Below are positions 44,889 to 49,928 of a stretch of 49,928 nt of DNA, piece after piece (position 1 is the first letter of the stretch; each line of letters opens with the position of its first letter). Made by a program: the position numbers and the translations under genes. This stretch comes from Clostridium vincentii. GTDB lineage: Bacteria; Bacillota; Clostridia; Clostridiales; Clostridiaceae. The notes beneath the pieces are model-generated. The model was not told the DNA's origin. It worked only from the letters and a program-made list of their open reading frames with translations, and searched no databases. The DNA lies in NCBI RefSeq assembly GCF_002995745.1, contig NZ_PVXQ01000024.1, forward strand, positions 1 through 49,928, written 5' to 3'.

Positions 44889-45983
44889 TTACTTTATCTC
44901 ATTAAAGTTGAATTTCTGCCAAGGCTTAATCAAGTCAAGTAAGAATATTTCATCTTCTCTAATTCTAGCTACAACATTTGATTTTCCATTATTCTTCATA
45001 TCCCTAACTGCTATTTCAACTTCTCCTGCATAATGCCCATATTCACTACTTTCTATTACAATATCACCACGTCTAATTATTTCGGGTGTATTAAATACTT
45101 TGAAATTATGACCTTTATACTTAAGTCTACTTTGTGTTGATCTAATTATATTATCTGAGAAATCTCCTCTATTAAAATGCATCTCATCAAATAATATCTT
45201 TTTCTCAACTTCAGGTATATCCTTCTCAAGAGTTATATCAAAAGTTACCATATCTTTTCTCATATCTGAAATTTTCTTAAGTTCGTCCTCTGTAGGATAA
45301 CAATTTGAAATAATTATATCATCTATATCCCCTATTGCTATAAGATGTTTAACTTGAACCTCTATTGGTAAATTCCTATGAATCTCAAGTGTAGGTAATC
45401 CTTCTCTAACTGGCCAAGGTCCGAAAGTATCTTTATTGTTACTGGATACAAATGCAGCTGTTCTAAGTCCATATTTCTTAAACCTTTGTGTACATTTTAT
45501 AAAATGCTCATAATTTAACCCACTATATCTATGAGGATAAAAGTTATGACAAGCTATTAAGTTATATTTATTAGGCATATAATTCATTATTGTATCAATA
45601 TAATTTGTATCATTACTCATATTAATTTCGATCTTTAGCCCCTGAGGATTAAAACTCATAAGAGCTTCTTCTGAACCTGAAAATCCTTGATCTAATCTTA
45701 CTCCATCTGCTTCTATTTCCTTGAAAAATGATAAATCTCCATAACTTATGTCTAAATCCTTAAAAACTCTAGGATTAACATCTACTATTATCTCAAACCC
45801 CTTTTCATGGGCATAATGATTAATTTTTTTAAATTTCTTTATAATAATCTCTTTTGAATCGGTTACAGATAAAAGACAAGAGAATATTCTACTAAAACCA
45901 TATTTCTGTGCTTTATCAATATAATCAAATATTTCTTTTTCTGTAGATTGTTCTTCATAAATTGATATTCCTAATTTCCTCAT
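44889..45983 (-). CDS. mupG: 6-phospho-N-acetylmuramidase (MupG family)
   Basis: About 364 residues from ATG 45983, preferred because AAAGG lies 9 nt upstream; the first ATG at 45992 touches the site. The TIM-barrel start LGISIYEEQSTEKEI, DVNPRVF, GVRLDQGFSG, ACHNFYPHRYSGL and AAFVSSNN define the MupG/DUF871 family. It hydrolyses MurNAc-6-P-GlcNAc in the cytoplasm to MurNAc-6-P and GlcNAc. Sits between the EIIC and kinase genes. Confidence 0.9.
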   Translation of the reverse strand: MRKLGISIYEEQSTEKEIFDYIDKAQKYGFSRIFSCLLSVTDSKEIIIKKFKKINHYAHEKGFEIIVDVNPRVFKDLDISYGDLSFFKEIEADGVRLDQGFSGSEEALMSFNPQGLKIEINMSNDTNYIDTIMNYMPNKYNLIACHNFYPHRYSGLNYEHFIKCTQRFKKYGLRTAAFVSSNNKDTFGPWPVREGLPTLEIHRNLPIEVQVKHLIAIGDIDDIIISNCYPTEDELKKISDMRKDMVTFDITLEKDIPEVEKKILFDEMHFNRGDFSDNIIRSTQSRLKYKGHNFKVFNTPEIIRRGDIVIESSEYGHYAGEVEIAVRDMKNNGKSNVVARIREDEIFLLDLIKPWQKFNFNEIK

Positions 45984-46027
45984 TTTTATCATCCTTTCAT
46001 TATTATACTTCTACTTTTATTTCTCTA

Positions 46028-47293
46028 TCATACCTCTTTTTGCTCTTCTAAGACTAATTTCTTGTCGTACATCTTAACAAAGGGAAAGTATATTATTACA
46101 GATAATACTATTAATCCTAAGCTTAAGACTATAGCTCTCCAATCTCCACCAGTTGCTAAAAATGCTCCAATAGGTCCTGGCAATGTCCATGGTGCTATTA
46201 CTGTTACCGGATTAACTAGTCCAGCACTTGTTGCAAACCATGCTATTATTCCGCATACAATAGGAGTTATTACAAAAGGTATTATAAGTATTGGGTTAAG
46301 CACTATTGGTGCTCCATATATTAATGGTTCATTTATATTAAATATACTTGGTGCAAGTGCACTTTTTCCTAAAGTTCTAGCATATTTAGATTTTGTAATT
46401 ACTGCAAGCAATATTGCAAGTCCTATAGTACAACCTGAACCACCAATCCATATAAACCATTGATAAAAAGGTTCAGCTCCTATTCCAGGTATTGCATTTC
46501 CTGCAGCGGCTGCTGCTGTATTAGCATCCAAGATTTGTAGCCATATAGGTCTTGCAAGAGATCCTATTATAGACATACCATGGATACCAAAACTCCAGAA
46601 GAATGTAGTTAAGAATACTAATATTATAACTGATGGCAAACTATCTGTAGCTGAAACTAATGGTGTCATTACAGTTTGAATAGCTGTATGCCAATTGAAA
46701 TTCAAGAAATAAGATATTGATCCAATTACAAATATTATTAATGCTGTTGGTGTTAATGCTTCAAAAGACCTTGCAACAGCTGGTGGTACTTCCTCTGGCA
46801 TTTTAATTCTAAATCCCTTAGTTGTTGTAAATCTTAAAACTTCAACTGCGAATATAGATACAATTATACCTACAAACATTCCGGCTCCACCTAGGTTTTT
46901 CATTGGTATTACAAAACCTAAGCCCTCTACAGCTTGTGGCACAATAGTTAACATAAATGCAATTGCAGATAATATTCCACCTGTAACTCCATCTAAATCA
47001 TAAGATCTAGCTAAACTATAGCCAATACCCCAGGTAGCATATATGGTCATTATGTACATTGTCATACGATAAGGTAAAAGTATGGTTGCTGCATTTGCTT
47101 TTAAGAAAATAGATACTCCCCAAGTCTCAGGTAATGGTGGATTTGCGATTATAAGAAATAATGATCCAACTATAATTAATGGTAATGTGGCAATTATTCC
47201 GTCACGTACTGCATGAAGATGTCTCTGTCCTGCTAATCTCCCCATTGGCTCTGAAAGTCTCTTGTCTAAAAAATTAGTAATTTTCTCTAACAT
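46028..47293 (-). CDS. PTS EIIC, lactose/cellobiose type
   Basis: 421 residues with about ten membrane helices. RLAGQRHLHAVRDGIIATLP, SFGIHGMSIIG and FNINEPLIYGAPIVLNP (the sugar-binding NEP motif of the CelB/ChbC family) identify it. It has no fused EIIA or EIIB, which must come from elsewhere. Known MurNAc transporters of MurP type belong to the glucose family, so a lactose-family EIIC in this operon suggests uptake of a MurNAc-containing disaccharide, the substrate of MupG once phosphorylated (inference). GGAGG precedes the ATG. Confidence 0.88.
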   Translation of the reverse strand: MLEKITNFLDKRLSEPMGRLAGQRHLHAVRDGIIATLPLIIVGSLFLIIANPPLPETWGVSIFLKANAATILLPYRMTMYIMTIYATWGIGYSLARSYDLDGVTGGILSAIAFMLTIVPQAVEGLGFVIPMKNLGGAGMFVGIIVSIFAVEVLRFTTTKGFRIKMPEEVPPAVARSFEALTPTALIIFVIGSISYFLNFNWHTAIQTVMTPLVSATDSLPSVIILVFLTTFFWSFGIHGMSIIGSLARPIWLQILDANTAAAAAGNAIPGIGAEPFYQWFIWIGGSGCTIGLAILLAVITKSKYARTLGKSALAPSIFNINEPLIYGAPIVLNPILIIPFVITPIVCGIIAWFATSAGLVNPVTVIAPWTLPGPIGAFLATGGDWRAIVLSLGLIVLSVIIYFPFVKMYDKKLVLEEQKEV

Positions 47294-47319
47294 AATATTA
47301 ACCTCCTATATATTTTGAT

Positions 47320-47649
47320 TTATATATAACTTCCTAGGTATACCCAGAAAAAAGATATGATTAAAAATATTACTCCAAATCCTAAATATGTGTACCAAAA
47401 CTTTTTACATTTCCCTCTTTTGGTTTCAATAAAAAATCTACTATAGGCTAAGGCACCACCTAAAATTATTCCGCTTCCTAAAACTATAGATATATCTCTA
47501 TCAATTCCAACTAAAGACAGTAAAAATGGTACAATGAAAGTTGCTAAAGCCCCTGCTGCAACCAAAACAAATGCACTCTTAAAACTAAAAGTTGGGATAT
47601 CATAATCAGTTTTTCCCATTGCCATATTCTTCTTAACAACTTTACTCAT
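47320..47649 (-). CDS. Small membrane protein in mur operon (109 aa)
   Basis: Three membrane segments (SAFVLVAAGALATFIVPFLL; ISIVLGSGIILGGALAY; FWYTYLGFGVIFLIISFFWV) after a 20-residue polar N-terminus, with a basic loop ETKRGKCKKF. GGAGGG lies just before the ATG and just after the murQ stop. Its place between murQ and the EIIC gene suggests an accessory to transport; the family is not recognised. Confidence 0.65.
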   Translation of the reverse strand: MSKVVKKNMAMGKTDYDIPTFSFKSAFVLVAAGALATFIVPFLLSLVGIDRDISIVLGSGIILGGALAYSRFFIETKRGKCKKFWYTYLGFGVIFLIISFFWVYLGSYI

Positions 47650-47668
47650 AACATTCCCTCCTCAACTA

Positions 47669-48586
47669 TCAACTGCTCAACTGCTTAACTGTTCCCAAAG
47701 CATCTCTTATTCTTCCATTATTCTTATTTAATATCATTACGCTTTCTTCCATATTATTATTTGAAAGAATCATAAAAATAGCTACTTTAACATCCTTATT
47801 ACTTTCTATAAATGCCTTTTCTGCTTGCTCTCTAGTACAGCTTGTACAATCTATTATTATGCTTTTTGCTCTTTCAACTAGCTTTTCATTTGTTGCTTTA
47901 ACATCTATCATAAGATTCCTATAAACCTTACCAAGCTTTATCATAACTGTTGTTGAAATCATATTTAATATCATCTTTTGTGCTGTCCCAGATTTCATCC
48001 TTGTTGAACCAGTCACAACTTCAGGCCCAACTAAAACTTCAATTGCTACTTCTGAAAGCTTAGATATAGCTCCATTTTTCACACAACATATTGAAACTGT
48101 AGTAGCTCCAATGGTTTTTGCATACCCCAAAGCTCCAATAACATAAGGGGTTCTTCCTGAGGCTGCAATTCCAACTATTGCATCGTTTTCATTAAGTTGT
48201 ACTTTTTTTAAATCTTCATAAGCTAATTCCTTAGAATCCTCTGCCCCTTCTTTTGCCTTAAACATAGCATCATTTCCACCTGCTATAATTCCTTGCACGA
48301 AAGTATCTTCAACTCCATAAGTTGGTGAACATTCTACGGCATCCAAAACTCCAAGTCTACCAGAAGTTCCTGCTCCTATGTATATTAGTCTTCCTCCATT
48401 TTTTAGCTTTTTATAAATTTTATCAACAGCTAATTGTATATTATCAAGTTGCTTCTCTACTGCTTTTGCTATTGTTTTATCTTCATCATTTATTAGTTTT
48501 AATATATCTAAGGTTCCTAGTTTATCAATATTAAGACTATTAGCATTAATCTTTTCTGTATCTAAAATATCTAAATCGATTTCCAT
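47669..48586 (-). CDS. murQ: N-acetylmuramic acid 6-phosphate etherase
   Basis: 305 residues, normal length. [20 protein letters not shown] (SIS phosphosugar-binding start), [32 protein letters not shown] and [20 protein letters not shown] are MurQ motifs. It cleaves the lactyl ether of MurNAc-6-P to GlcNAc-6-P and lactate. First gene of the operon, with GGGAGGAG before the ATG. Its last residues VKQLSS come from a GTTGA-type repeat that also precedes the next ribosome site. Confidence 0.93.
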   Translation of the reverse strand: MEIDLDILDTEKINANSLNIDKLGTLDILKLINDEDKTIAKAVEKQLDNIQLAVDKIYKKLKNGGRLIYIGAGTSGRLGVLDAVECSPTYGVEDTFVQGIIAGGNDAMFKAKEGAEDSKELAYEDLKKVQLNENDAIVGIAASGRTPYVIGALGYAKTIGATTVSICCVKNGAISKLSEVAIEVLVGPEVVTGSTRMKSGTAQKMILNMISTTVMIKLGKVYRNLMIDVKATNEKLVERAKSIIIDCTSCTREQAEKAFIESNKDVKVAIFMILSNNNMEESVMILNKNNGRIRDALGTVKQLSS

Positions 48587-48611
48587 AAACTGCTCTCCTC
48601 CCTTTGATTAT

Positions 48612-48640
48612 ATTATACTATACTTAAAATATTATTTCAA
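48612..48640 (-). promoter_or_regulatory. Promoter of murQ operon
   Basis: TTGAAA (48635-48640), a 17-nt spacer and TATAAT (48612-48617) on the minus strand. The best-scoring promoter by eye in the window; the -35 box lies in one arm of the inverted repeat at 48632-48665. Confidence 0.7.
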
Positions 48641-48665
48641 TGATTATTGTATTTATTTGAAATAA
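48632..48665. promoter_or_regulatory. Candidate operator at murQ promoter
   Basis: TTATTTCAA (48632-48640) and TTGAAATAA (48657-48665) are perfect inverted 9-mers, 16 nt apart, one over the -35 box. GAAAT..ATTTC-type dyads are used by RpiR/MurR-family regulators of amino-sugar operons. No regulator gene is in the window. Confidence 0.5.
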
Positions 48666-48683
48666 AGTTTTACTATTAACATA

Positions 48684-48778
48684 AAAAAGAAACTTAACAT
48701 ACTACTCTATTAGTACATTAAGTTTCTTACAAATAAAACTCCAACAGATACTTTATTAGCATCCATTGAAGTTTTATT
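48684..48778 (-). terminator. Two terminator-like hairpins after the MFS gene
   Basis: AAAACTTCAATGGAT / ATCTGTTGGAGTTTT (48737-48778, with G-U pairs) and AAGAAACTTAA / TTAAGTTTCTT (48687-48731), the latter leading into a T-run on the minus strand. Confidence 0.65.
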
Positions 48779-48780
48779 AT

Positions 48781-49803
48781 TTACGGTTTAATAAACTGCT
48801 TATTTTTCATATCAGGATTTCTCTTCTTATCACTGAATAATGCAAAAAATATACCTGGCAAAAGAATTACAGCGCTCATTTTAAATGTAAAACTAAAAGC
48901 TTTAACAGTATAGGTCAAAAAGGTATCTTGGATATTAGGTACTATTTTTTTTATTTCTTCCTTTTGAGCTTCAAAACTTTCTTTGATTTTATTTTCAGCC
49001 ATCGCTGTAGAAGATGCTAGTACAGCAGTTTCTTCTTTATCAATTGTGTTTAATATTTCTGAAAGACTAACGCTTTTATCACTACCTGCTTTTATAGAAG
49101 AAATCATCTGTAGCTTGGTTTCATTATCAAATACAATGTCCTTCTGTATTGTTTCCACAGCAGAGTCTTTGGCATCAGATATCTGGGTAGTCATATTTGA
49201 TGTAAATATAGTTAAAAATAAGGCAACTCCAAGTACAGTTCCAAGTGTTCTTGTCATGTTACTTATTCCAGAAGCTATTCCTATTTTATCTACAGGAACG
49301 TTAGCAATTGTAGAACCTATTAGTGTTGCCATACTAAGGCCCGTACCAGCACCAGCAACAATTAATCTTAAAATAATCTCTGTATTTGAAGAATTTTGAG
49401 TAAGAGAACTATTTAAGTAGCAGGAGGCACACAGCAAAAGAAGTCCCAATGCACTAAGAAATCTGCTTCCTAATTTTTTTGTCAAAATAGCAGCTAATAT
49501 TGAAAAAATCATTGAACATAAGGACATAGTTGAAATAATAAGTCCTGCTGACAATTGATTTAATCCTTTAACCTGAATTAGGAAAAAAGATAGAAAAAAG
49601 GAACCAGACATCATACCAAGCCCCAGTAAGAATAGAGAAATTGAGCCGTTAGTAAATTGTACGGATTTAAATAAACTAAGTGGAAGCATGGGCTCCTTAA
49701 CCTTTAGTTCTATAATAATAAATAGTATAAGGGCTATAGCGAAAGCAGCAAAGAGAGAAAGTATAAAGCTTGAAGTCCAGCCTTTTTCATTAGCCTTTAT
49801 TAA
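48781..49803 (-). pseudogene. DHA2-type MFS transporter, 5' end lost at IS junction
   Basis: The frame is open from 49803 to the stop at 48781 (about 340 codons). It opens YLIKANEKGW and then SFILSLFAAFAIALILFIII, the middle of a 14-helix EmrB/QacA-type drug exporter, and continues through GAGTGLSMATLIGSTIAN (motif C-like) to a large loop and the last helix. The N-terminal six or more helices are missing, because IS66-like sequence starts at 49804. An internal ATG at 49689 exists but would make only a fragment. Not expected to be functional. Confidence 0.65.
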
Positions 49804-49928
49804 GTAAGCGGTTAATAACTCGTCACGTTGACAGTCATTAACCGCTTATTTTCAATCCTTTTTATTTAAATAGCATTCAGCAGGAAGATTACTCCATGGA
49901 AATAGTGATTTAAATAAATCTGGATCAT
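49804..49928 (-). mobile_element. End of IS66-family element, continues beyond window
   Basis: The plus strand has GTAAGCGGTTAATAACTCG at 49804, matching the GTAAGCG terminal inverted-repeat start of IS66 elements, exactly where the transporter frame is broken. A hairpin AAGCGGTTAA / TTAACCGCTT (49806-49847) lies just inside. The final codons of a gene follow. Confidence 0.5.
49852..49928 (-). CDS. C-terminal end of probable IS66 transposase
   Basis: The last 25 codons only: DPDLFKSLFPWSNLPAECYL, ending KKD and TGA. A LxPW...LP..C ending is common in IS66 TnpC proteins as I recall them. Too short for certainty; the 5' part lies outside the window. Confidence 0.4.
   Translation of the reverse strand, partial: DPDLFKSLFPWSNLPAECYLNKKD

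Overview
The window looks like chromosomal DNA of a low-GC Firmicute, most likely Clostridium sensu stricto. Coding is strongly AT-biased, ribosome-binding sites are GGAGG-like with several TTG/GTG starts, intrinsic terminators are common, and the gene families (MupG/MurK/AnmK muropeptide salvage, CpsBCD-type capsule control, Rpn nucleases, VanZ) are typical of clostridia. No rRNA, tRNA or CRISPR array was seen.

Layout: (1) 1-5.3 kb is an accessory array of leftward genes (Rpn nuclease, small coiled-coil protein, PIN toxin pair, second Rpn, VanZ). They are separated by copies of a 3'-UTR repeat carrying a conserved core, a CCCC/GGGG mini-stem, a terminator hairpin and, in some copies, a promoter. 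A further, split copy lies at 37.2-37.5 kb. A possible group II intron end sits in the leftmost copy. (2) 5.7-10.7 kb is a decaying segment: a frameshifted acyltransferase, an SGNH/tail-protein frame cut by in-frame TAG codons, a serine-acetyltransferase-like gene, and wrecks of a tail-type protein, another acyltransferase and an IS21-type transposase. (3) 10.9-31.8 kb is a Wzx/Wzy-dependent capsule or exopolysaccharide locus, read leftward from a promoter near 31.86-31.89 kb. It runs through chain-length/tyrosine-kinase/phosphatase control, sugar-nucleotide synthesis with the initiating transferase, glycosyltransferases, acetyltransferases, polymerase and flippase, and ends with ugd, a UDP-glucuronate epimerase, galE and one more reductase. 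(4) 32-41.5 kb is mixed: a HipA-like kinase, a third Rpn, prfC, an orphan phage replication-organiser protein, a broken nucleotidyltransferase, a Schlafen-like AlbA_2 protein, two related small acidic proteins with matching leaders, a coiled-coil protein and a 54-residue membrane protein. (5) 41.6-48.6 kb holds a second galE and a leftward murQ-x-EIIC-mupG-murK-anmK operon for recovery of MurNAc-containing sugars. (6) 48.8-49.9 kb holds a DHA2-type MFS transporter cut by what appears to be the end of an IS66-family element.

In the capsule locus, the CapD-like dehydratase, the 4-keto reductase and the sugar transferase would make and load a 6-deoxy-HexNAc first sugar. Ugd plus the epimerases would supply UDP-GlcA, UDP-GalA and UDP-Gal. 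The GT2, GT4 and CgeB-like transferases would build the repeat unit, LbH enzymes would acetylate it, Wzx would flip it, Wzy would polymerise it, and CpsBCD would control chain length. In the mur operon, a lactose/cellobiose-type EIIC would import a MurNAc sugar, MupG would split phosphorylated disaccharide, MurK and AnmK would phosphorylate free or anhydro sugars, and MurQ would convert MurNAc-6-P to GlcNAc-6-P.
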